The notes under the pieces: model-generated
Databases searched by the model: none
The model's input: the letters and a program-made list of their open reading frames with translations, nothing else
Told to the model about the DNA's origin: nothing
Position numbers and translations under genes: made by a program
Part shown: positions 34,630-47,200 of the stretch, in pieces
Numbering within the stretch: position 1 is the stretch's first letter
Layout of the letters: the number at the start of each line of letters is the position of its first letter
NCBI GenBank assembly: GCA_002118135.1
Contig: BDIU01000338.1
Location: forward strand, 56,622 to 120,621
Direction: 5' to 3'
DNA: 64,000 nt
Source: Trebouxia sp. TZW2008
Lineage: Eukaryota > Chlorophyta > Trebouxiophyceae > Trebouxiales > Trebouxiaceae

Positions 34630-35538
34630 CTAAGCCTCAACCTGCTCACGCAACCTCCTGATGGTACTCCTGACAGTCACAGATGACCCAGTGCTGCAGC
34701 AAAAGTGAAATCGGTCAGCACACAAACAACCATTGCATGCCGAAAAAGTACATGTAGACATATAGTTGATGCAGAAGTAGCTTATGCAGAAGCTTGCGCA
34801 GGAGCAAAGCATATGGTGCTGGAGTGCTGGAGTAGCACAGCACATGTGTTGACAACAGCTTGTATGGAGTACTCACTTGAGGGTGTATGCGCCACCTGCT
34901 TGGGTCTTGTTGCATGACTTGCACTTCCAGATGCCAACTGCCTGCCGCCTTACTGAGAACTGCAGCCAAAAAGTACACAAGTTTCAGTCTGTTTGCCTAG
35001 CAATGCTGGACATCCCTTGCAGTAATTGACATCCCTTGCAGTACTTGATATGTGTGACAGTGCAGCAGGTATAGCTACAGCTTTGGGGTCTCAAAAAGAT
35101 TGGAAGGCACAGCAGGCAGGAAAAAGATTACTGTAGAAGCAACTTGTCCTGTACTTTGTGTCTGCAGGGAGGCTTACTTTGCCACAGAATGAGCACAAGT
35201 ACTTGGAGTGCTGGCTGACTTCTGTCTTCTTGATCTGCTTACGCAGACTGGCGCCGTATCTGGTTCCATACTTGCCCACAATCCCGACCTTTTTGGTGCG
35301 CTTTGACTGCAGCAGTTACATCATTTATGAGCCACCGCACGAGACCATATACACACACTACATAAGCATCACTCCGCGGGCAATTGTGCTGTTTGCGGAT
35401 ATTCATGCTTGCACTCATGAGCCTTCGAACAGTCCGCAAAGTGAAGCTACCGTCGGCGGCTCTGGTCAGCCAACAAGATGACAGCAAGCAAAGGCGTGAG
35501 CAAGGGCCGTCGAGATCTCAAGGTTGTGCACTTACCAT
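34630..35538 (-). CDS. RPL37A: Cytosolic 60S ribosomal protein eL43 (RPL37a)
   Basis: Exons (-): 35536-35538 (ATG only, followed by a perfect GTAAGT donor), 35178-35306, 34877-34959 and 34630-34693. The product is 92 residues, the family's exact length. Hallmarks: [40 protein letters not shown] and CKSCNK (the four Cys of the C4 zinc site), GGAYTLN and [13 protein letters not shown]. It is a small zinc-binding rRNA-contacting protein of the large subunit. The gene diverges from bL10c with about 185 bases between start codons. A TGTAA motif (34611-34615, -) follows the stop by 15 bases. Confidence 0.96.
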
Positions 35539-35723
35539 TTTGTCGCCCTAACAACGCCCACCTCGCTGCAAGTTGCGGCACAAACACAAAAGGCCTTCGC
35601 ACACGGGCACTGTGAGCTTCCCGAGCAGGAATATAGGGTTTTTAGAAGCATCAGGTTTCGAGTCAGGTTGCCGAGGATCACTATAGCCAGGCGTTATTGC
35701 AGCGGCATTCCAACGCAAGCGCC
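35539..35723. promoter_or_regulatory. Shared promoter region of two ribosomal protein genes
   Basis: Only about 185 bases separate the start codons of eL43 (-) and plastid bL10c (+). Leader sequences and both core promoters must fit in or near it. No TATA box is evident. Confidence 0.5.
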
Positions 35724-38700
35724 ATGAATCAGGTGCTTTCGCAGCAAAGCTGCTTGGTAGCGCCGCAGGCAAGCTGCTCTGGCAGGTACGTGTTTGACAC
35801 AGCATTCGCTAAGGCCACAACGGTTGACTTCGGCTTCTTCTGAACATCGCTTGTGTCTTGCAGAGTCCCGCCACGGCAACAGCCACGAAATCAGTTGCAG
35901 CCCTCTCAAGCCTTTCTTTCAGGTCGCTCACTTGTAACGCAAACGTGTAGCAGCACACAGCCGGGAAGACGACAGAAATCTTCACTACTTGTACGTTGAC
36001 CTATCATGGTTGTGTACGCTCTGCATCACTACTCTAGTAGCCCCTTGTGCAGAACTGTATCACGGAGTTCTTGCAGATCCAAAATGCTCTGTCACGGGCC
36101 CAAAAGGAGCAAACAGTTGCAAAGCTTGAGAAGGCTTTTGAAACTAGCGCTGTTGTGTACGGCATGAAGTTCAAGGACTTGTCGGTATGTGCATGCATTA
36201 CATGCTGAAACGATCTATGCCTCTGTTACTGCTTTTCTCACAAGTAATAGCGATGCCAACATGACTGCATTTCTTACCAATCGAAACTAATTGTTTGCAG
36301 GTCAAGACAATGACCCAATTTCGGCAAACTCTGCCAGAAGGCGCAGTCACATATGTTTGCAAAAACACACTAATGAGAATAGCAGCAGAGAGGCAAGGCT
36401 GGCAGGAGTTGCTCCCCAGCACAAAGGTCAGCTGCTGACTGTTACCTTTGCTCATGTGCTTTGCCTAGACTGTGTCGAGCAGCTTTCTGCTGGGCCATGT
36501 GTAAACTTACTTGATTGCTCCAGTATGTGCCTAAGTGGGCCTGCTGAGCCTACCCAGCATACTTTTAGAATGAAGGCATTCAATCCAGTTTGCTGAAAGT
36601 CAGTGGCTTGGTGACCATCTGTACCTAGCAGGGCCTTTGAGCCTAACTAGCATGCAGTTTGAAAGATTGCTGATAGACATTTGATGTGTAAAACTGGCCG
36701 GATGCGCAGGGCGAGAATGCGTGGGTCTTTGTCAATGAGGAGTGCATAGCAGCTTCAGTCAAGGCATACTATGACTTTGAAAAGAAACTGTTGGAGAAGT
36801 ACCCCAGGGAAAAGAGGAAAGAGATGAAACCTACAGCGATCTCAGGCAAGCCATTGTTATCGCCAGATCTGCACAACTAGATGTTGTTGCATGTGTCTCT
36901 GCAACACATCATGCAGACAGTTCCAAGTGGCATCTACAGCACTTGTGCTTTGCAAGCATTCAACTAAATCACCAGGCAGTACGTAGCCGTTAGACTGCCA
37001 TGGTCCTTCTTGGTAGCGTCTTCAATTGACTAGGATGTTGCACTGCTGAACTGCAATTGGTGCCCAAGCTATCATCAGAACATGATTGTATGAGTCTACA
37101 AAGTGCATGCATTAATGTGAGATTTGCATAGTTGCAGATTTGCAAGAGCAGCTCATACGACCCATTCACCACAGCAGCAGACCCAAAAACAACTATGCTG
37201 TTTGACATCAGCGTTCAGCATAAGTCCTGACATGCTCAGACAACCTCTTACAATGGGTCCATTCTGTGTCTCATACAGCACACAGGCTGCTCTTGCTCAC
37301 AGCGGCTCCCCTTACGACGCCTAACGATGCAGACCTTTCTGTTCTGTACTGCTGCTATCGCACAATGCCACAATACTGTGACCCTCAAAACAAGCTGGCC
37401 TGATGAGACAGGACTTGTGCGACACACACCCAGCAATGTACGCTAGCAAGGCCTCTCAATGTTTATATGATCATGACCCGCCTGTCACCTGCAGGCGCAG
37501 TGATTGAGAACAAGCTGTTGGACATGGCTGCTTTCAAGAAGCTTGACAAGATGACTTGTCATGATGTAGACTTCTCTGTCTTCTCCCTCTCCTTTCCCAC
37601 AACACACTGCATGCAGGGGCAGTAAAGGAGATCAAGCTGTTGGGCATGGCTGCTTTTGAGAAGCTTGAAAAACTGACTTTTCATGATGTAGACTTTTGTG
37701 ATGTTGCCTCTTTCCTTTTTCACAACGCTTTGTATGTTACCTGCAGGCGCAGTGATGGAAAACAAGCTGTTGGACATGGCTGCTTTCAAGAAGCTGGAGA
37801 AGATGCCAACTAAGATAGAGATGATTGCCACCATTGCAGGCCTCATTAAAAAGGTGAGTTTGCCTGCATACACTAAAGTCACACCGTTTTATCATACAAC
37901 TTGTGTGTGTAAATATCATGTAAGTCACACCACACCACACATCACATCTTCATCCCGTCACTGTATTGCATATCGTAATGTTGTCATCAGAATGTGCACA
38001 ATAAGAGCAGGTTGATGCGCCTACCTTCCTTTGTGTATAAGTCTTCCCAGCGTCTCAGCTGACTTAAGAGCACAACCTCTGTGATCTGGATGGTCAACAA
38101 CAACAGGCTGCATATCTGATCTGACTGCAGACCCAGGCTCCTGAAGGTTGCAATACTGACTTTCACCAATTGAACATCAAAACGCTTTTACCATGATCCC
38201 TCACAGCAGGCTCGCTTTGCCCTTTTGCCAGAACATGCAATATATCATTCTCATGATAGGCTGTTGTGCAAACAGGAGCACTGAGCATAGTCCTGGTTTG
38301 CAGGTGCCAATCAGGCTTGCAGTCAGCATCAATCAAGTGCCCCTCAAGCTTGCGTACAGTGTCAAGGCATCTCATGATCAGCTGTTATGCAACAAAATTG
38401 CGCTGAGCAGAGTCGTGGTCTGCAGGTGCCAATCAGGCTTGCAGTCAGCATCAACCAAGTGCCTCTCAAGCTTGCGTACAGTATCAAGGCATCTCATGAT
38501 CGGCTGTTGTGCGAAACAATTGCTCTGAGCACAATCCTGGTTTGCAGGTGCCAATCAGGCTTGCAGTCAGCATCAATCAAGTGCCCCTCAAGTTTGCATA
38601 CGGTATCAAGGCATGTCATGATCGGCTGTTGTGCGAAACAATTGCTCTGAGCACAATCCTGGTATGCAGGTGCCAATCCGGCTTGCAGTCAGCATCAACC

Positions 38701-38828
38701 AAGTGCCCCTCAAGCTTGCGTATAGTATCAAGGCGTTGGCTGATGGAGATGAGAACAAGGAGCTCCTTGTAGGCGATGTCTTCCCCAAACCACCCAAAGA
38801 GGAGTCAGCAGCTGAGCCAGCTTCATAA
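35724..38828 (+). CDS. RPL10: Plastid 50S ribosomal protein bL10c
   Basis: Seven exons: 35724-35785, 35864-35990, 36053-36184, 36301-36426, 36710-36845, 37747-37853 and 38670-38828. Phases agree and give about 282 residues. The first 60 residues are Ser/Gln/Arg-rich with few acids, as in a chloroplast transit peptide. The L10 core follows: ALSRAQKEQTVAKLEKAF, VYGMKFKDLS, TYVCKNTLMRIAAE, AWVFVNEECI, LDMAAFKKLEKMPTKIE and VSINQVPLKLAYSIKAL. L10 anchors the L7/L12 stalk that recruits translation factors. The intron after 36845 has a GC donor (TCAG|GCAAGC). A second in-frame acceptor at 36077 could shorten exon 3 by eight codons. Mitochondrial targeting is less likely but not excluded. Confidence 0.87.
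37490..37690 (+). repeat. Two decayed upstream copies of the bL10c exon 37747-37853
   Basis: Copies begin at about 37497 and 37617 with acceptor-like TGCAG and keep LLDMAAFKKL-type codons, then diverge into a shared TGTCATGATGTAGACTT tail. The unit is about 125 bases. Confidence 0.87.
38300..38665 (+). repeat. Three upstream copies of the start of the last bL10c exon
   Basis: Copies begin after TGCAG at about 38306, 38426 and 38548, and the genuine exon begins at 38670, a 120-122-base period. Each repeats VPIRLAVSINQVPLK and SIKA codons, then leaves the exon sequence at CATGATC. Near identity suggests recent expansion. Confidence 0.9.
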
Positions 38829-39945
38829 GCACAGTACAAAAGGAAAGTCTATGCCGCTAAGCATCACAGCGGGGGCTTCTTTCTAAAGAGGCAGCCCAGG
38901 ACTTCACAAGCACATATTTGCCTTCTTGTCATTGCACTGCCATCTTGTCCTTACATAAGACACGCTCTTATCAGACAGGAGAATCTACGCCATCAGGCGT
39001 CATAATGGGGCCTTTGTGCGTACATGCAGGCTATTTATGCTGGTCGAAAATCTTTGAATGGCGCTTGATGTATTTGTTTTATGAGGCAAACTTGCACTGA
39101 TATGCAAGTTGCGGCACCAGCAGTGCATTGTTGCTGTTTGAAGGTTTGTCACAGCACTTTCCCATAGGTTTTGCTGGGAGATGTCCTGTGCAGAACCATT
39201 TTTGAACTGTTGCCGTTGCAGCCGCTGCCGTTTTGCAATTGCAGCTCTCCTTGTTATGCAATCTCAGCTTGCGATGCACCTGCAACAATTGTCGACCATG
39301 ACATGATGCTAGCAGCATATTGACAGCATGACCTTGCAGACTGACGCTCACGCAGCAAATAATACAATCGTTTGAGATATGAAATACAGTCATGTCGAAA
39401 AGCTGAGGTCACAGGCCACGACTGACTGGCATTCAGTGCCATGCTGCGATGGTGATTGCTTAGATATACTGTGAGCGATCACCATCGCAGCATGGCACTG
39501 GTCAGGATGATGACAGACTCCAACCTGGGATGCCCCTGCGCAGTGGCAGGCTCCAGAAGCAGATACTCAGCTTCTATTGGTCCTGATGCATCGTGGCGTG
39601 TCCATGCCTGCAATCTTCTGCTGTATCACGGGCTATTATAATACTATAATATGCATCAGCCAAGCAGTGTGTTGCGTTGCAATGCCTTCGCGACCATTGA
39701 ATCTCGATATAGTGTCACCTGCTCTGCGCTAGCACAGTCGTTCAGTAGCGACTCTGTTGAGCCCAGTATGGTGTGCCTACAGTATCAAAGTATTGTGTGT
39801 CAGCATTGGACCCGTCTGTCAAAGTGAATTCAGACTGTGATGGCCTCCGCAATCTTCTTCACCAGCAGTGTGGGCATTCGAATGAAAGACGCCTGCACAG
39901 CAGTCTGGTGCACAATTACTTCAGAAAATTCCGCCAGGTGCTGCA
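38829..39945. other. Intergenic region between bL10c and the F-box gene
   Basis: This stretch of 1.1 kb shows no supported gene. Its main feature is the perfect hairpin at 39434-39500, listed separately. Confidence 0.5.
39434..39500. repeat. Perfect 23-base inverted repeat (hairpin) with 21-base loop
   Basis: The arm 39434-39456 (CAGTGCCATGCTGCGATGGT plus GAT) is the exact reverse complement of 39478-39500. The loop is 21 bases. Transcribed RNA would fold into a stable stem of small-RNA precursor size. Confidence 0.85.
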
Positions 39946-41603
39946 ATGGGGTCAAGTATACCCATATTGCCGGACGAACTTGTCTGCGAAATCTTGAGCG
40001 CCTTGGATCTGCGCCAGAAACTTCAGTGCAAACTCGTTTGTAAGCATTGGCTACAGCTTTTGCGAGGCTCGCGCAATGTCAGCTCCATGCAATCACGCCT
40101 GGGCCTGTGGGGAAGCCATCTGACCATTTTCCTCAATGGAACCGTCGGCGTTCGGCTATCAGGCTGCCTGAGTCCGTGGACCGTACTCGTACAGTGGTCG
40201 TGATCGCCGCGGAAAACACACAAACGTCAGCTGAACAGGCCTTCACACGATGGCTTGCGACAGTCGCGCCCACTTTCAATAAGATCAGTGTGCGATTAGA
40301 TGACTCAATACACGTCGCGCCGTCTGACGTGTGGCGTACCTATAACGGTGGTGGTGTCTTTCCTGATGTTTTGTTTGCGCTTCATCTGGCGAGACAGTCG
40401 GGCCCTGCAGAATTCGAGCTCCAACTTCAAGCAGGTGCATCCGCGCCATGACTCTGTTCGTCAGCTTGGATGCTTGGCTCCCTAATTTTTTGCTGACAGT
40501 TTGCTTCGTGATCAAACCCAAGTAGCTGAGACTGCAAGTTCAGTCAACTTGGCTGATCTTTGCTTGCAGATGTTGACGTTTTTCCCAGATCACTAGGTGC
40601 TCTGCACGTTCTAGGGCAGATGCTGACAGACTGGTCAAGTTCTGATTTGCTCAGACAGGATCAACTGCAGTCATGGAGCATGCTCAAAGAGCTCACCAGC
40701 CTAACGCGCATGGATGTATACGGCAACTTTACAGTAGCCATAGGTGTAGAGTATCGCGACATGGCAGAGCTGCGCTTGTTGCCGCGCTTGCGTACTTTGG
40801 CGCTGCATTGTTGGCCTTGTCTTTCAAGCAGTGCTGCCAACCTGACCAACCTGCAGCGACTATCGTTGTATGATGGCTTCTTCACAAGCTGTGATTGGAG
40901 CCCATTTGTGCTGCTGACATCGCTTGATATTCATGATACCGAAGCAGCTCTGGAGAAGGTAGTCCTGCCTCAAGGCAGCTCTGTACAGCTACAAGATCTC
41001 TTTGTGATGAGTGATCGCAGGGCCAACAGCTTGCACTACACACTGCTCAATCTGGACGATGCCCTGTGTCTGACCAGGCTGGAATTTTCGCACTGTTACC
41101 CCAACGGCTTGCAAGGAAATGAAGTATGGCCCAAAGCACTGCCGTCATTACGGCATTTGGCACTTGCCAATTCTGAGCCTGAAAGCATCAGCAATTTCCC
41201 TCCTGTCCAGCTGCTGTTGTATACCAATGTGCAACGTCTCTCATTATGTTGTGTGAATTCCCTTCCTGTATGGGTTGCCGACCTCACACGCCTTTCAAGC
41301 CTAGAGCTCTACTGCTGCAATTTTGCTAAGTTTCCAGAAAGCATTTTGGGGCTGTCACAGCTGGAAAGACTGAACATATCTGGACATCCTGTGTCGTTGC
41401 CAAGTAGCTTACATGCATGTCTGGCGTGGCCACACCTAACTATGCTTGATCTGACACTTAGCCAGGATAGCAGATACAATCAGGACTCACATTTGATCCT
41501 GGTTTCATTGAGTCAGGCATTCAAGGCCAAAGGCAAAGAGTCCCCTTTGCGTGTGTATGATAGTAGCTCTGATGCTGCGTTCAGTTGTGTGCGGCTTTTC
41601 TGA
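39946..41603 (+). CDS. F-box / leucine-rich-repeat protein, possibly frame-broken
   Basis: ATG 39946 opens an F-box: LPDELVCEILSALDLRQKL and CKLVCKHWLQLLR. From about 40160 the coding frame is shifted (LPESVDRTRTVVVIAAE) and runs to a phase-1 donor after 40434. The last exon 40570-41603 gives 343 residues with loose leucine-rich repeats (LTRLSSLELYCCNFAKFPES, LGLSQLERLNISG). A 56-base intron at 40107-40162 would restore the frame, but its GTGGGG donor is weak, so a real frameshift is the alternative. F-box proteins usually link an SCF ubiquitin ligase to targets chosen by the repeats. Such genes often form large, fast-changing families in algae. Confidence 0.7.
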
Positions 41604-42501
41604 CACAAGAAAACCAGTTTGAACACGTTGACAAGATGTTGTGCAAGTTCTGTTTATGGCATATCAATGCAAACTGTTCACACTCAAAGGCAACAAACAG
41701 CTTTTCTCTGGCCTGAGGTTCACTTGCAATTGGTGAAGTTTCATGTGAGTTGAAAGCTATATGTTACATGCAGAAGTCACATAATCATTGTGTACACTCT
41801 GTACTGTGTTGATGTCTGTAGTATTGTATCTTGAGCACCTGTATGGGGAGCCCTTGAGACGCAGCAAACGGCCTTATGATTGTTAACACTGCATTTGCAA
41901 TCACCTGCTGTGGTGTTGCTGGCATTCACAACCATGATGAGACTGAAACAGCACAACAGCTAGCCTCGTGCTCACACCTGAGACATGCAACATTCTTCAG
42001 CAGTGAGAGCAATGCCAAATTTGCAGCAGCTTTGTGAGAAGGCTGACCACAACTTGCATGGTCTGCACCCTTGACCAACGTTCAAAACGTTTTATGCACA
42101 AGCGCTGTACATGTTGCAACGCTGCGTTCAGCTATACCTTTTTCCTCTCTAGCTTAAGCAGATTGTCATTTTTGACAACTTCAGGTTGTCCGTTGAATAA
42201 GCAAAACAATTAACCCTGACATACAGCGTCAAAGCGGCATCTTTGCCAAAAGGCCACACTACATATGTGGTCAAGCACTATGCACGCGTACCTGATGCCC
42301 AAACTACCTGAAGCAAGTACTGTCTTGCTAGCAATATGCTGTGCAGTGTCCACACAATGTCATAAACTTTACATGCCGGCATCAGGTCATAGCATCTTGA
42401 TCCTGTTGCGTGGACTGACATTGCCCAGTCGGGATGGCAACTCACACAGCATTGATGTTACAAAAACTCCTTGACACAAGCTGTCAACTTGTTTCACGAT
42501 C
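41604..42501. other. Convergent intergenic region, F-box gene / DNAAF5
   Basis: Apart from the TGTAA (-) at 42458-42462 serving DNAAF5, nothing recognisable is present in these 900 bases. Confidence 0.5.
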
Positions 42502-44226
42502 TCAATCCTGGTCAAGCAAATCTTGTATACTGACAGATTCTTTTTCCCCAGCTGCATGCACTTGTTGACGTATGATCTGTCTTGCATGCTGCCAGTGCCA
42601 ATGTTCAGCTGGTCCTGCCTTGGACAAGGGACCAAGCAAAGTCCTAGCCACACCGAAGCATTCCTGAATGCATGCCTCTAGCTTTGGTGTGCCATTGCAA
42701 GGCTTCACATCAGCAGCTGTCGCAGTAGTGCCATCAGGGCTCACTGAGTCACCTTGCTGCTGCATGGCCTGTGTCTGAACAGCTGAAGCCTGCTGGCTGT
42801 CGTTGCCATCAACAGCTGCCTGAGCTATGTTCAGCGCTTGCAAGGCAGTACAGGTCTGTGCATCTTGGCTGTGGCAGGCTAACAGCTGCTGAATGATGCC
42901 ATCAGCTGCGTATGCCAGGAGGCGTGTGACAGGAGTTGAAGCTGCAGACTTGATGGTTGGTGGCACTAGACAAGCCAGGCTTGTCACTGTTGCAGCAAGG
43001 TCATCACCAGCAGTCCCCTGCACAGATCATGACATATGGTCAAGTGCGTCAGATTTGGTTTTGGGGCACATTGCTTGCAGCTTGCATCATTGTGCTGGAT
43101 GCACAAGGGCAGCAGATCAGCTGCCATGAACGGTGTTGATGCAGTCTGCGGCTTGCAAATGTGCTTGCAGCTCTGTCCCTGGACGTTTCCTTGATGATAG
43201 TCATGGATATACATAGTGCATGCCAGGCATCTCACAAATCAGCTGTCACTGCAAAAGCCACTGCCACAGGCACTGTGTGGTGAGCGCTTACAGCCGCTGC
43301 ATATGCTGGCATACCTCAAGTGAGGAAAAGCCAGCATCAGGGACCACATTTGCTGTCTTCCGTTGGCCTGTTATGGCCTCTCTGAAGGCAGCAGGCAGGC
43401 AGTGCCAAGGCAGCAGCAGATGACACAAGGCTGCCAACTCCACCAGAGGGTGCAGGCTGTCAGGCTGTGGCCTCAGTGCAGTCAACAGCGATGCCCTTTG
43501 CTGACTGATAAGGGTTGGCAAAGCACAATAGCATGCTGCTGCTAGTGCCTGCAAGGTGCCATCTACCTGCATGACGCACAGCACCTTGTTCACAGTCTGC
43601 AACTGTGTATAGGCTGTCAGGATGTGGCCTCAGTGCTGTGAGACAGTGATGCTCTTTGCTGGCTGATATGGGTCGGGAAGGCACACTGGCTTGCACATGC
43701 TAGTAGCTGCAAAGCGTCATCCACCTGTGCGATATATTGCCCTTGGAGAGAGGCTTCTGCATCATGGGCACCACAAATGCTGTCAGGCACCAGAAGCCAA
43801 AGCAGTGAAGCTTCTCGTGGGAGTGTGAGATCTTGCAAAGGCTGCCTACAGCCCACTATGCCATGCTGACCATTATTGTGGCAAGCATATTGCATTGAAT
43901 GAATTTGCATGCAAGAGTAGGGCATTCGCAGCTCGCCAGCCCATATGCTGTGAATGTTTGTGTAATGCTATAATACTGTGATTTGAACAGCTCAACTTGA
44001 ATTTGCATTGTGATGTGATGCACCTGACTGTATGACCATATGCATCATGCATCCTGCTCAGGATCATGGCCACAAGCAGACGCTGAAGTTGAAGCATGCA
44101 AACCAGGTGAAGACCACACCATCATGTTGATGGTCAAAGGTATCCAGACAACATGTCCTTGCCCCTGCTCAGGAAGCAGAAATGCAAAGTAAGGCACTGC
44201 TGTAAATACATGGATCTCTTCCAGGC

Positions 44227-44275
<49 letters not shown>

Positions 44276-47200
44276 TAGATAGACAGACACAGACAGACAG
44301 TCGGACGGACGGACAAACAGACATCCAGACACACAGATGTGCTCACTTTGCTACTGTGGAAATCACAAGCTGACCTGTTGAGCATATGACGCATCCAAGT
44401 CAGGCGCCAGCAGTGTGTTGGCCCTCAGGGGCAGCAGCAGCCGCAGCAGCAAGGCAGCCTGGTGGGCAGCCGCTGCAGGAGCTGCTGTGATGACAGCATG
44501 CAGCAGCTGAGTCACATGCTGCCTGAAAGCAGGGTCTTGGGTGAATCCGGCCTCAGTGTCTTGCAGGTGGCTAAGGGCAGCCTCAAAGTTGCTGTCTGCA
44601 TCCTCAGCAATGCCTGCACAACATTGCAACCAGATGCTGTTGGAAACAACAGTGAAATGGCAAATGGCAGGGCCATTTTTGACAGACCGCTACTGAACTT
44701 GAATTGAGTTTCAGTAGGCATTTGGCCAGTGAGGACTGTTGCATTGTTGTGCACAGACTGCAAAAGCCAAGTCGGCTTTTGCTACTGTTTATGCAAAGTC
44801 TTTAGTCTTGCGGTGGAAACTAGCACATCGTTCTGACGACGTGTACTTCATGCATTACGCTGCATGTCAACATCCTCAATTTCATCACGAACACCGTTGC
44901 CTGGTGATTGACCTAGAACTCTACAAGCTCCAGTCGTAAGCAACGTCGCGCAATCAAAACATGCTCACCAGCTCCTGTTGTGAGGGCGGCAAGGACTGCA
45001 ATGACTGCCTTCTTCTGCAGCAACGGAAAAGTCAGAACAGCATGCTTACCAGCTCCTGTTGTAAGGGCAGCAAGGACTGCATTGGCTGCCCCTTCTGCAG
45101 CTAAGTCTGGTGCTGCCTGCAGGTGAGTCATCAGCTGTGGCAGGTAGTCACTGCTGGGCACAAAGCAGCCAATCAGGATGCAGCACTGCTGCACAGTGAC
45201 CACATCCGGTCTGATGTGGTCATCCCTCATAGCCTGCACAGCAGCTCATCATCATTCATCATCGATCATTGTCTTTGACATGCTTGCTAATGTTATTTCA
45301 CAATTGTGCTGAACCCACACGGGCACGGGACTGCTTCAGAACAGTTGTCAACAGATACACAGCAGCCAATCAGCATGCAGCAGTGCTGTACGTCTGGCCT
45401 GATGTGGTCATCCCTCATAGCGCATCAAGCTAGGGCGTTTGAGGTGTGCTCATGTTCTGGACTCATGCGTCCCTGCCTCTCATGATAAGCGATAGAGGAG
45501 CATTGATGCTCCACATGCATAAGTCTCTGTCTACCCTGCGGTATTGAGGCATTGCAAGTTTGTATATGTTTTGCAATTATGAGCCCCTGCCTTGTACGAT
45601 GCTGTGAGAGCTTTGCTTGGACTCATGGCAGCTGCATGTGTTCAGGCCAGCACAAGACCAGATTTGCACAGGTTCCAGAAAAGGGTTTTCACCTGACATA
45701 GAGCAGGCAGGAGCTTCGACAGGTGCTGCCCAACTTGCTCCTCCACATATATCAGGCAGCTTCTCAGCAGCTGCACTGCCCTGCAGTCACCATTCCTTAA
45801 GCATGTGACCATCAAAGCCATTTTTATTGGCAAATATGCTGTTGATGTGGTCTGAGCTCTACTTAAATGCAGCAGAGATTGGTGATATCCTCCAGACCAT
45901 GGGTGATGCACCGTCATGTTGACTGTGCATGGACACAGCAGCGCAAGCCTGAATTGTAAAGTGCTATGAACACACAGTCCACCACACTTTGCATGTGTAT
46001 AAGTATTTTGGCAACCCGCAATGATCCCAAACATCGACATGGTTGGCTGTTGACATTTGCTTCACAATACGAATAAGGATTGATCGTGATCATGAATGCC
46101 TGCTGATTGATGCAGGCAAGGCAGGGCAAGACCTCGTGCGTGTATACTCCTGCCAGGACAGCATCTCAACTGCCAAAGCCCCAGCAATGGGCACAGCATA
46201 CAAAATGATGAGGACAACAGTAATGACAACAGCAGCCATGGTACAACTTGTCATACTTGCTGCAGGCAAGACAGAGCCGGACCTGATGCTTATGTCCTCC
46301 TGCCAGGACAGCATCCCAGCCACCATAGACCTAAAATAGAGGAGACAGAGGACAACACTGGAATTGACAACAAGAACAGTAATCATGGTATACCGCGTTT
46401 TCAATGCAGGCAGTGAAGGGCAGACTCCGGTGCACACCTACTCCTGCCATGACAGCATATCAGCTGATTTTGCCAACAACAACACTGCTACTGATGAGGT
46501 TTGTCACACTTGAAGCAGGCAGTGCAGGGCAGGACTTCATCAGAGTTGATGCAGGGCACTACAGTTGATGCAGACAAGGCAAGGCAGGACTTCATCACAA
46601 TTGATGCAGGCGAGGCAGGGCAGGACCTGGTGCGTGTGTCTTCCTGCCACGATAGCATCTCAGCCGCCAGAGCCCCAGCAATGCCTGGGAAGTGGGACTG
46701 CACAAAGATGCGCGACCCCGTCCTGGGCCTTGCAGTGAACGGGCTGGGCAGCTCAAATTGCTGAGCTGCATTCTGTACACTCTGTCTTCGGTTGGGCAGC
46801 TGCATCTGCTGCGCTGTACTGTGTGCACCATTGTGAGGTTGACTGGGCAATTGAGATCGCTGAGCTACCTTCGGTTTACATTCACTTTCGTTGGGCAGCT
46901 CCAAGTGCTCAGCTGCACTGTGCACACCAGCATCTTGACCAGGCTGCTGACGCTGCGAAAGGTGTGTGTACAGCTTCTTGGCACGGCCGTGCTGCTGCCA
47001 GCCTAGGGCATGGGCTTCTGAGGGCAGATAGGTCAGTGTGTCCTGCAATGACAGCGCCTCACCATGTGAGTGGTGCTGACTGCTGCACAGGGTGGGCACT
47101 CGGTATCCGCCTTGCTGAGTATCACAAAATGCTACTGAAATCTGTACCCACATTCCAACAGGCAGTGAGGAAGAGCTGCATGTCCACTGGAACAATGCAT

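Noticed and set aside
44045..44394. Val/Cys/Leu/Ser repeat protein on the minus strand
   Set aside because: It is a translation of the GACA microsatellite in a DNAAF5 intron.
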